The translations under genes were made by a program, and so were the position numbers. Positions 1 to 8,184 of a DNA stretch of 17,875 nucleotides are shown piece after piece; the stretch's first letter is position 1, and each line of letters begins with the position of its first letter. Where the stretch lies: assembly GCA_900642245.1 (NCBI GenBank), contig CAAAJI010000145.1, forward strand, positions 71,461-89,335. The letters are read 5' to 3'. This DNA comes from Fragilaria radians (lineage: Eukaryota; Bacillariophyta; Fragilariophyceae; Fragilariales; Fragilariaceae). The notes below the pieces were generated by a model, which searched no databases, was not told where the DNA came from, and worked only from the letters and a program-made list of their open reading frames with translations.

Positions 1-410
1 GCTTCAACACTTTCATCACAAAATGAGTCAACGTCATCCATATCTGAGTCTTCATCTCCGTCATGATATGTCGAATGTCTGGATGTGTGATGCGACATCT
101 GTAGGGATATGTTATTATTGATCCGAACAACATCTGATCCCGTTAGTTCTCCTGTCTTGCTCGTCTTAGATTTTTGAGAATGATTTCGATCTTTATGCGA
201 CTTTCTTTCCATATGAGTTGAAACTTTCCGAAGAAACGATGCTCTTCGTGTTGTAGTACCTTCGTGACCATCCTCGTCTCCAGATTTAGTACCATCCTCC
301 CAGCTTGTTCTTCGAGGCAAATGCTCGTGCTTGCTTTGAGCCATTGTTTCAGGATCGTAGGTTGTATTTACAGAACCATCGTTTGATATTCTTGCGTCCT
401 TGCTGTCCAT
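1..410 (-). CDS. N-terminal part of a polar, basic/acidic hypothetical protein (runs off left edge)
   Basis: The frame is open from an ATG at 408-410 to the left edge, giving 136 codons with no stop. I do not recognise a family. The visible part is hydrophilic and probably disordered. It holds two basic-directed serine sites (RRTSW near residue 35 and RRASF near residue 59, both of the PKA-type RRxS form), a Lys/His/Ser-rich stretch, and an acidic run (DGDEDSDMDDVD) near residue 123. Such tails often precede a folded domain, which would lie outside the window. The chosen start has A at -3 and G at +4. An in-frame ATG at 444-446 would add 12 residues (MNSKFIILLLET), and the frame stays open to a stop near 617, so an upstream exon or earlier start cannot be excluded. 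Composition and openness support coding; function is unknown. Confidence 0.6.
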   Translation of the reverse strand, partial: MDSKDARISNDGSVNTTYDPETMAQSKHEHLPRRTSWEDGTKSGDEDGHEGTTTRRASFLRKVSTHMERKSHKDRNHSQKSKTSKTGELTGSDVVRINNNISLQMSHHTSRHSTYHDGDEDSDMDDVDSFCDESVE

Positions 411-446
411 AGTTTCAAGTAGTAATATTATAAATTTGGAATTCAT

Positions 447-1701
447 GCCAACTTCATATGGTTTCGTCAGGGCGCCGTGGATGGTACAGAATTTGGAGCG
501 GACAGAATTTGCACACGGAGAATAGATAGGCGGGATATATTGTTTAATTGTCTTTCTATCAAAATTACGAAGACTTAAGATGAAACTCCGATTGGACACT
601 TTATTTTCTCTTATCTACTGTGTTTGTCACTTAACATCCATACCGAAATGACCGCTTACAAAAGGCATTTTGAACGTGCCTAATCTCGGATCATGTCTAG
701 CAACACATCATCAGCATAGAAAATCGGAATTAACATTTAAACAACCTTTTTCATTAAGGATAAAGCAAATAAATCCTACTGTACACTGGAATTCTCAACA
801 TACATATTAGCAACCTTAACACTCATTGAAAATGCATGAAATGTAGCCATGAAAGCAAATTACATTTAGAAATGATTCCAAAATCAAAAAAATATAACTT
901 CAATGAGACTATTACCCAAAACGCATGAAAATGAAATAAGAATAGAGTAGTGGGTTACTCAGCATTAAAAAAAAGAAACTATGCCTGTACTTTATTTTTT
1001 CAAGTCTAATTTTATGGGTGGAAATAAGTAGGATCCAATAATGGTCAAAATAACTTCAACTGAAAGTTTAACCCAATTGCTAAAAGAAGACATTCGCTTT
1101 TTATTCACATGCAAAAGGATTTTATCTCTGAATTAGTTCAAGACATCTTAAAAACTTCCAAATTTTTGTTTACTTTCCATGGATATGTCAACAAACTATA
1201 AGTATTCATTTGTGGATGATGCCTTGGCCTTGCGAAAGCAATCTATTCTTCAAACAGCATCTACTGTTGAAAGCTGATGTAATTCCTAACGATAGTCTTA
1301 GAACACATGTAGAGAACCATAGTGATTATTGGAAGGATCACGAACTAGGGCCATGATGATGTTATACATTCAACTCAACACTCCTAAGTTGGAACTTCAA
1401 AACTCCCATGTGCGAAAGTAATCACCCAGAATTGGATGCCGCCCATATGGGATATGAAAAGAATTCTGCAACCTATACATATTTCTGTACCCCCAGGCTT
1501 TGGGGATAATCTCTGCAATGAGTGTAAGAAAAAAATATTGGTTGTCATGGAGTCTACCTCGGAATACTCTCCATAAGTTATTATCCTGTAATCTTTCAAA
1601 ACTTATCATTGGATGTGTAACTTCGTGGTAAACGACGTCAACAAATTTTGAGGATCTTTTGCTAATTGGACATTTCATTGTATTCAATAGTTTTTTAAAC
1701 T
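447..1701. other. AT-rich intergenic spacer
   Basis: About 1.25 kb of A/T-rich DNA with short A and T runs lies between the left-edge gene and the end of the VWD-like gene. It should contain the promoter of the former and the 3' UTR of the latter. Two overlapping minus-strand open frames at about 1384-1726 (71 and 109 codons) look like chance ORFs: they carry no recognisable motif, and the longer one overlaps the 3' end of the neighbouring gene. No tRNA-like or repeat structure was seen. Confidence 0.5.
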
Positions 1702-2772
1702 TTATTTTGTAATACAAGCTTTGCATCGGAATGAATTAGGGGCTGACGCTTCGTATGCTTTGTCTTTCGAGAACTTTAATACAGCACGATCAATTATTTC
1801 TTGCTCTTTTTTCTGAGTTGTGTATGATAGATCTTTTGTTTCACCAAGTACACCCTCCCAGGGTTCCTCCAAAAGCGATGGACTAATAGAAACGATCCAT
1901 GCATCTATGGAATGAGCCGTACATGGTTGATGTTGTTGCTTGTACTCCAAATGCAATGAGATACTCTCGGTTTGAATAACAATAGTCACATGACGTCCAG
2001 GCTGTTCGAATAAATCGTTCCATTTCCTTCGCTCCTGGATCCACTCCTTGCAAGCGTTCTCATTAATCATTGAACCTCCTAAACTCTCGAGGTACGACAA
2101 GGCATCCGCATTCTCGTCGAGATCATCGAGACGTCGACTACTACTAAGATCATCTTTATTTTGAGTATTGATAGGGCTTGCTTCATCACTAGGGCCTGAG
2201 GTTTCAGACTGCTGTCCAGCGTTGGATGTCTGCCAACTACGCTTACAGTTATAGTTTGTGTTAAACACAATCACTCGACCAGAACCATCTTCAAATCGAT
2301 AATCTCCGCCAACAACGTATCTCTTCTGATCAATAGAGACTTCCAATGAGCCTGAGGCTAAACAATGTGTCTGTTTTAGACCACCACAGCTTGACTCCAA
2401 TGGAAAGACACCGTAAGGATTGATAACGTTCACGTCGATTCGCTTGGTTGGTTTTCTGTTTTTATATAACGTCAGACCGAATCCGGAAACGAAGTTGTTG
2501 CCGTATTTGGGACAGTTTTCGTATGACTGAAGTCGCATATTCCATTGAAGACTTTGAGAGCTGATAACGGAATACCATGCACCCGATCGACCCCGAAAGC
2601 CCAGTGCTTGACCTGAAAGTCCCATAATGAGGGGATCACCCACAGATCCATTCGATGCGCTCAATGATCTCCGTATCAATGGACTGCTTTTCTGACTACT
2701 CTTAAGATGTATAAGGCAAATCAAATACACGACGAATGGAATAATTCGAAGAGACAATACTTTATAACTCAT
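1702..2772 (-). CDS. Secreted VWD/root-cap-like domain protein
   Basis: A 356-residue protein begins at the ATG at 2770-2772. Residues 9-24 are hydrophobic (IIPFVVYLICLIHL) after a short basic start, which fits a signal peptide. From residue 45 comes GDPLIMGLSGQ, then FRGRSGAWYSV (59-69) and LQWNMRLQ, matching the entry of von Willebrand D-like and plant root-cap domains (GDP...G..F.G..G.WY...). EEPWEGVLGET at 302-312 corresponds to the GxLGxT close of the same fold. A polar insert rich in Ser, Asp and Gln (about 181-233) splits the domain. Several Cys (87, 129, 137, 176, 241, 284 and two near the C-terminus in SFRCKAC) could form disulphides, consistent with export. There is no second membrane segment or obvious anchor, so it is probably secreted or wall-associated. 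The domain call rests on motif spacing only; the substrate or partner is unknown. Confidence 0.6.
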   Translation of the reverse strand: MSYKVLSLRIIPFVVYLICLIHLKSSQKSSPLIRRSLSASNGSVGDPLIMGLSGQALGFRGRSGAWYSVISSQSLQWNMRLQSYENCPKYGNNFVSGFGLTLYKNRKPTKRIDVNVINPYGVFPLESSCGGLKQTHCLASGSLEVSIDQKRYVVGGDYRFEDGSGRVIVFNTNYNCKRSWQTSNAGQQSETSGPSDEASPINTQNKDDLSSSRRLDDLDENADALSYLESLGGSMINENACKEWIQERRKWNDLFEQPGRHVTIVIQTESISLHLEYKQQHQPCTAHSIDAWIVSISPSLLEEPWEGVLGETKDLSYTTQKKEQEIIDRAVLKFSKDKAYEASAPNSFRCKACITK

Positions 2773-3915
2773 CGTGGAGTAATCAAGGGAATCCTAGTTA
2801 CATAAATAGATATGGGTATGCGATGAAAGTTAATGACAGACTCGATGAATGACTTGCGGGACCTATGCTATGGTCAAAGGGGGTTGATGTCTTATGACTT
2901 TGAGAAATGACCAAAATGTCCTGTCTCAGTGCCTTTCAACCCCTTGTTCCGATGACCACATTAGGATTTATACAAATTTTTTTGGCTTTTCATCAAGAAG
3001 AAAGTTACGGGAAGTTCAAACAAAGGACTAATTCCAAAATGTAAACTATTTTGATAGCTATTCCTTGGACAAGAGAATGCATAAAGTCATATATGAGGAG
3101 TTCAGGATCACTTACTGTTCAAACATATATAGCCTTTTTTAGGGCGGTAAGTGATTTGGACAAGGGAAACAATTTGGCAGCAAGCTTTCTTGAAAGGCTA
3201 TTTTGTAACTTCTTTCCTGGTCTTTTGGCAAAATATATAGGGAGGTGTGTATCATATCCACATGTGATTTCCTTACTCTTACATTATGAAAGAAAATAAG
3301 AGAAAGACAGAAAATTTGTGTCAAGCATGCGTTTCCTTGCTGCAAATTTTCTCTCATGACAAGTCTTCTAGTATATACAATCTTGAAATCATCAAAAGAA
3401 TAGACAGTTTTTGTGGAACATTTTCAAATTCTCTTTCATGTGATTTTCCATACAGGGTAAGTCAAAGGTTTAAGTTATGGCGCTCATTCGTGGGGGTCGA
3501 TTTGAAATCATGCTCTCCTTCAGGCTGAAAGCTACTTAAGGGTGCTCAATCATACTAAACGCATTTCTTCAATCTATGTGTTTCCGAAGAATGTGAGCAC
3601 TTATTAAATTTTCTATATCAGATATTCTAACATTACGTTGTTGACCATGATGTGTTCATTACATTCAGGAACTGCAATATGTGTTGTTTTCATGCAGATG
3701 TCCTAAAAATTAGGCGAAGAATTTGAATAGGCCATCAAGGAATTGATAGCAATTTTTCAATACCATCGGATATTGTAAGCTTACTAGAAAAGCGAATGAT
3801 TTTCATTTCATCAATCATTTTAGACTTATCCTTGTTCCAATTAAACGAAGAAAGTTAAATTTTGGATAACTTGGTGACAAAAAGAGAATAAATGAAAATG
3901 TAGAAGTTACAATAA
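2773..3915. other. Intergenic spacer between VWD-like and CENP-I genes
   Basis: About 1.1 kb with no supported gene. Short open frames occur on both strands (plus 3051-3299 and 3286-3528, minus 3139-3357), but they overlap one another, lack motifs and have AT-rich codons. One begins at a TTG, not an ATG. The left part should be the promoter and 5' UTR of the VWD-like gene and the right part the 3' UTR of the CENP-I gene. No repeat or RNA gene was recognised. Confidence 0.5.
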
Positions 3916-5895
3916 TCAACTACTGGATGTATTCAATAAAGCCATTTTTTCCTTTTTCTTTCGTTCTCGATCGGCTAATGATCCAACAAAAGTAACTAGG
4001 AATGCATGTATTTCGATCAAACCACGACGCTTGAGAATGTCTGTGTAGTGTGCCTTATTTCGTATTTTCTCTTGGAGGGAGTCGTAATAACCAATAAACG
4101 TAGCAGAATGTGTTATGGAGAGCGTCGGTTGATAGGACTCATCCCTCAAGACATCACAAATACCATCAGGTAGAAAGTTTTGGAAGAAACAAGAATTGGG
4201 ATGTCGAGAGAGTTTATTTCTCCAAGCCATTGATACAATGTCCCACACATAGGAGTTATATAATTGGATTCGTTTTTCAGTTTCGGGACGTCGTGCGATA
4301 GCGCGTTCTTTGAGGAGAAGTGACCGATACATTCGGAGAAGACGACACAATGAATTAATGGGAACAACTGTTCGACTTAGATATAGTGTATACACCATGG
4401 TAAAGTTGGGCAGAAGTGAAGTTGTTTCCAAGACAGCTTGATACATGTCGACAAGAGCCAGTCGCAGCAATTCAGTTCTGTCGCTGGCAAGAAATGATCG
4501 TTTGAATTCTGCTGAAGTCCATTTTACCAATGATATTGTGTCGGCACAATTACCCCAGTTACGAATCCATTGTGGTATTAAGGTTGAGAGAATCCGGTAT
4601 TGAAGACGAGCTGAACCATAACGAATAAGAGGCTCAAGGTTTGGTAGGAATATATTCCAAGGGTAACGCGAGGATGGCTTCCAGTATGGCAAAAGGTCTT
4701 GACACAGTACTAAAGTCCACTCATCCGATCCATCCCAGATTGGAATAATATCTTCCACTAAGAAAAACTCAATTTCTGGAAGTAAACATCCAAGATGATG
4801 CGAGAATAGTGCCATGGAGCGCAGAACATTGAGGCGAATGCCATGAAGGGAAATTCGGACGGGAGGACGCGCTGGAAACTCAGTTTCCTCCTCCATGTCC
4901 GAATCATCTTCTTCCTTCTCAACTCGGTAATCCTCGCTGATGTACCAGTCTTCATAGAGTATATAAGGAAGATTGACACGAAGTTGAAGAATGTGGTCAT
5001 CCTTGATAATATCAGAAACTGCAACATATTCTAAGAGTGCATCATTTTGAAGTAAGGTAGTAACTTGTCTCTTTCCACGCCATATAGCAATTGTGGGTCC
5101 ATCAATAGTCAAAAATGACTCCTTAAGCTTTTTGTTTGGAGGCTCTGATATAGTATTGGATTTAAGATGTCCCATAATTTCTCGCGCCCAGATAGCATCA
5201 GAAGGGAAGCGCAGGAATCTTGGTGTCACATAATCATTGCTGGGGAGATACTTTTGGCATCCGTTGGGATCAAACTTAGCGTAAAGTTCTAGTAGCTGAT
5301 AGACACCCACCGATCCAGCTCTATGCCATGACAATAATCTTCGAGCACGAAACGGACAAGCGTGACTACGTGTTGTTAGCAATCTTACTATATGCACAGC
5401 CTCAGGAAATTGTTGACAATGTTGAAAAAAAAGAGGATAATAGGAAGCCAAGATGTCAGTGGACTCAATGAGGACACCACATCGGATGGCGACCATAAAA
5501 AATCGATATAGGTAGGAACGATCCTGATTTGATAGTCGACATGCCATAAGTTGTTGAATACTGGAAGATGTTAGGTAGGTATTGACAGTGGCGGGTACCA
5601 AACAACGAAGAAAGTCTTGAAAATGTCGTATCAAAAATGGCGAGGAACAGGATCCCGACATGACGTAGCAAGCACACCATACGATGACAGCCAATTCATC
5701 CGTATTCTTAGGATATTTCCGTAAAGAAGAATCTTGGTGTTGAAGTGCAGCTTTAGCATGGGAATAGGGTATAGTCGTCCGATCCTGCCGTTGAGGCCAT
5801 ACCGATTGAAATTCCTCCCAATTGGGACACCCATCTGGAAACAAATGATGTGCTACTGGAGCAAAGGCGTCTTTGAATGTATATGATGCATCCAT
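3916..5895 (-). CDS. Centromere protein I (CENP-I / Mis6) homologue
   Basis: This 659-residue single-exon protein starts at the ATG at 5893-5895. It is mostly helical with no membrane segment. CENP-I-type landmarks appear in order: a helical-repeat N-terminal half ending in a TRSHACPFRARRLLSW block (175-190), equivalent to the TPFRVRRLL region of animal CENP-I; a nucleophilic/acidic linker with PPNKKLK (252-258) and an acidic loop (EKEEDDSDMEEETE, 326-339); then IPIWDGSDEW (384-393), matching the LPLWDG motif; a LEPLIRYGSARLQYRILSTL helix; and HSATFIGYY near the C-terminus, matching the HPSFLSY region. Family length is about 650-760 residues, so the copy looks complete. CENP-I is a subunit of the inner-kinetochore CCAN (CENP-H/I/K module) on centromeric chromatin. 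PPNKKLK and a C-terminal RERKKKEK cluster could be nuclear-localisation signals. The call rests on recognised motifs; no alignment was run. Confidence 0.8.
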   Translation of the reverse strand: MDASYTFKDAFAPVAHHLFPDGCPNWEEFQSVWPQRQDRTTIPYSHAKAALQHQDSSLRKYPKNTDELAVIVWCACYVMSGSCSSPFLIRHFQDFLRCLVPATVNTYLTSSSIQQLMACRLSNQDRSYLYRFFMVAIRCGVLIESTDILASYYPLFFQHCQQFPEAVHIVRLLTTRSHACPFRARRLLSWHRAGSVGVYQLLELYAKFDPNGCQKYLPSNDYVTPRFLRFPSDAIWAREIMGHLKSNTISEPPNKKLKESFLTIDGPTIAIWRGKRQVTTLLQNDALLEYVAVSDIIKDDHILQLRVNLPYILYEDWYISEDYRVEKEEDDSDMEEETEFPARPPVRISLHGIRLNVLRSMALFSHHLGCLLPEIEFFLVEDIIPIWDGSDEWTLVLCQDLLPYWKPSSRYPWNIFLPNLEPLIRYGSARLQYRILSTLIPQWIRNWGNCADTISLVKWTSAEFKRSFLASDRTELLRLALVDMYQAVLETTSLLPNFTMVYTLYLSRTVVPINSLCRLLRMYRSLLLKERAIARRPETEKRIQLYNSYVWDIVSMAWRNKLSRHPNSCFFQNFLPDGICDVLRDESYQPTLSITHSATFIGYYDSLQEKIRNKAHYTDILKRRGLIEIHAFLVTFVGSLADRERKKKEKMALLNTSSS

Positions 5896-7269
5896 TGTGA
5901 GTGTGAAGTGAGTAATTCTATCTGTTCCTTAAGAATCAATCATTGTTGGTCGAAACGAAATTTTCTTTTTCCTTGTCTACATTCAAGAAAAAGAAACAGT
6001 AAATGATAAAGCTACTAAGGATATGAGGTATTTTTCTTAAAATTCCATTCATCGCATTTTCAAATCCATGTTTTCCGTAACTAAATGACAGCCTCACAGA
6101 CAAATCGTCAAAATACAAAAGAAATCTCGCGTAATACAATTGTTATCTCCTCCATAGCGAGCAAATTCTTGAAGATAAACTTATTTATCATCCTTACATT
6201 TTTTAATGTCAAGAAATTTTTTTCGCGCAATTGGAATTGCATGCAAGTGCAATTGCAACGACATGGCCTAGAATTAATAAAAATAGATGGTAATACTTGT
6301 CAACATCATAGAATTATTCGTAGCTATCTTATTTTTTCCATACTATGTCAATTGCAGCCAAAGCTATACTTTAAAATTTTGTTATAATGTAAAAGGAGAC
6401 TCAAAGGATGCGTCTCCGTTCCTGCACAACTCCTAGTTGGGTTAGAATGAACTTAAGCAGATTTTCTACTTGATTCAACAAGATTTGCCAAACTTTTTGA
6501 ATTTGCGGGGAAAATACCTTCAAGCTCGATATTTATTGCAGGGTTAAGAATATGCAACGGCATTTTCTCTACTATTTGTTAACATCATCGTGTCATTGAA
6601 TTAATGTCAGTTATTTATACCCCAATCTTAAGTACATAGACATTTCTAGATATTATTAGACTGTCCGCAGTAAAAGCATTAGTAAAGTGGGAAGAAGTGT
6701 AAAGCGTTCTTGGAGGCCTGAACACGAAGTAACCGTCTTCAATTCATGCCTGTAATTCAACTCTGGTTGATACTAGATTTCAACAACAAAAATTGTGGTA
6801 GAAGGTATCTACTTAGTGCATGCTTGGAATAAATCCTAGGGAGACCACTAGACACATCTCGGAGAAGTAAAATATGATCCAGGAAATATGGAAGGAATAA
6901 CTCGTTTTTTCTCCATAACTATTGGAAAAGAGCGCAATTCTTGATATAGCATACTGTTTTCATGCAAAAGCGTGGTAAACCAGCTTTTTCATTTTTTTTC
7001 CAACTCTGCAAAAGGATTCTGAAAGAATTTCATCCGCAAGGTTGGATCTAGTATATCTCTGAAGTTCTTATGGAATGATAGAATTATCATGTCATATCTC
7101 TTCCATATCCATGAAATGAAGTTTGTGAAACAAGACAATTACTACTAACTAACCATGTAGTTGCTTTTACATTTTGTTAAAAAAAGTTATCATTCATGAG
7201 CCCTTGAAAGAAACATTGTCCAGGTGTCATTACTATCACTTTTAAGAATATCTTGTTTGGGTAGGTAAA
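5896..7269. other. AT-rich intergenic spacer upstream of CENP-I gene
   Basis: About 1.37 kb with no convincing gene. A 100-codon plus-strand ORF (6085-6387) and a 67-codon minus ORF overlap each other, are very AT-rich and carry no motif, as expected by chance in DNA of this base composition. A small perfect inverted repeat lies at 6235-6254. The region should hold the CENP-I promoter on the left and the 3' UTR of the histone-fold-like gene on the right. Confidence 0.5.
6235..6254. repeat. Perfect 7-bp inverted repeat with 6-base spacer
   Basis: AATTGCA and TGCAATT flank TGCAAG, inside a local cluster of CAATTG/GCAATTGC words (6227-6258). It could form a small hairpin or be a dimeric transcription-factor site about 340 bp upstream of the CENP-I start. 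It is also short enough to be chance. Confidence 0.35.
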
Positions 7270-8184
7270 CTACTGTAATTCATCATGAGTATGAAATGGT
7301 AATATGGATTGTAAACCTGGCCATTCTGCTTCTATTAGCTCCTCAACATCGTCATCCTCTTTTTGTTTCATAAACTCCTCTTGAATAAATTCAGTTAGAA
7401 CACTGTCCTCCAATATCTTTTGAATCTCATTTCGTGCTTCTACGAGTGTTGTCACACGAGAATACAATTCAGCATCGTGACGGATTGGGAATAAGAATGA
7501 TTGCTCATCGATTGCCATTTGTATATGATTTGCACGAATTCGACTAGTCTGTTCAAGGTCGACACCATGTAATCCAACCCAAGGAGATTGCTGTGGAGTG
7601 GACCGAGATTCACCTCGAATCACCGGATCTGGTAACGGGTCATCCCAGTACTCCTGCCCTGGCTTTCTTCGCTTGGCTTTCTTTTCCTCCGAGTAAGGCA
7701 TTGGATGCAACTTCTTTGGCTCTACTTCGGGTGGTGGCAATAATCCTCCTGCTCCGTCCGTCCAAATATCATGCGCATCGATAGCTGCGTAACATAATTC
7801 AGTGATATAGTCTGTCGTCAAACGAGCTACCAATGCAGAACTTGCCGGATCCACATGCTGTGGCATAACATCTCCTGATCCATGCATCAGAAGAGGAATA
7901 TCCGGAGCTAAGGCCGTGACGCAAGCCTCGAAAGCTTCATTGTGTTGTGAATTGAGAGGAACAGGCATGCTGAATTGTTGTCCTTCAAGGGTAAGGGGGG
8001 GGGAGGGGGTTACATTTTCATTAGCAATAGGAATCCCTAAGGGGTGTATAAATTTTCTAGTGTTAAAGTCAAATAAGTTTTGCAACACTTCTTCTACTTT
8101 TAAGGCTTGCGGTACAACTTTCGTGAAAGATATTCCTGTATGGCAAAGGATCACCGTGCTGCTCTTGTCAAGAGTGAACCACAT
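7270..8184 (-). CDS. Histone-fold-like protein, possible TFIID/SAGA (TAF10-type) subunit
   Basis: The open frame ends at the TAG at 7270-7272; its first ATG is at 8182-8184, giving 304 residues. The core looks like a split histone fold: a first helix with FEACVTALAPDIPLLM (about 85-100), a long central helix DPASSALVARLTTDYITELC (113-132) continuing YAAIDAHDIW, a long polar loop with a basic cluster (EEKKAKRRKPG, 167-177), then RIRANHIQMAID (215-226) followed by FPIRHDAELYSRV. The central helix has the spacing of TAF10 and the last helix recalls H2A-type folds (HIQLA). A coiled, acidic C-terminus follows (EDDDVEELIEAEW). TAF10-like proteins scaffold TFIID and SAGA, but this assignment is only suggestive. 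The N-terminal 70 codons are more AT-rich than the rest, and a C-rich tract precedes TTCAG/CATG near 7967, so part of the N-terminus could be an unrecognised intron with the true exon starting near MPVPLNSQ. Confidence 0.55.
   Translation of the reverse strand: MWFTLDKSSTVILCHTGISFTKVVPQALKVEEVLQNLFDFNTRKFIHPLGIPIANENVTPSPPLTLEGQQFSMPVPLNSQHNEAFEACVTALAPDIPLLMHGSGDVMPQHVDPASSALVARLTTDYITELCYAAIDAHDIWTDGAGGLLPPPEVEPKKLHPMPYSEEKKAKRRKPGQEYWDDPLPDPVIRGESRSTPQQSPWVGLHGVDLEQTSRIRANHIQMAIDEQSFLFPIRHDAELYSRVTTLVEARNEIQKILEDSVLTEFIQEEFMKQKEDDDVEELIEAEWPGLQSILPFHTHDELQ
7995..8009. repeat. G-tract (G9-A-G5), C-tract in the coding sense
   Basis: Nine G, one A and five G run on the plus strand. Read in the gene's direction it is a C-rich tract encoding PSPP. 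It is the only such tract in an AT-rich window. It may be slippage-prone, or may act as a pyrimidine tract ahead of a 3' splice site, which matters for the gene model. Confidence 0.8.

Noticed and set aside
1397..1726. 109-codon minus-strand ORF
   Set aside because: About one ORF of this size is expected by chance at this base composition; it overlaps the 3' end of the VWD-like gene and has no motif.
3051..3528. Two overlapping plus-strand ORFs of about 80 codons
   Set aside because: One begins at TTG, they overlap in different frames, and neither has recognisable features.
6085..6387. 100-codon plus-strand ORF
   Set aside because: Very AT-rich codons, no family features, within the CENP-I promoter-side spacer.
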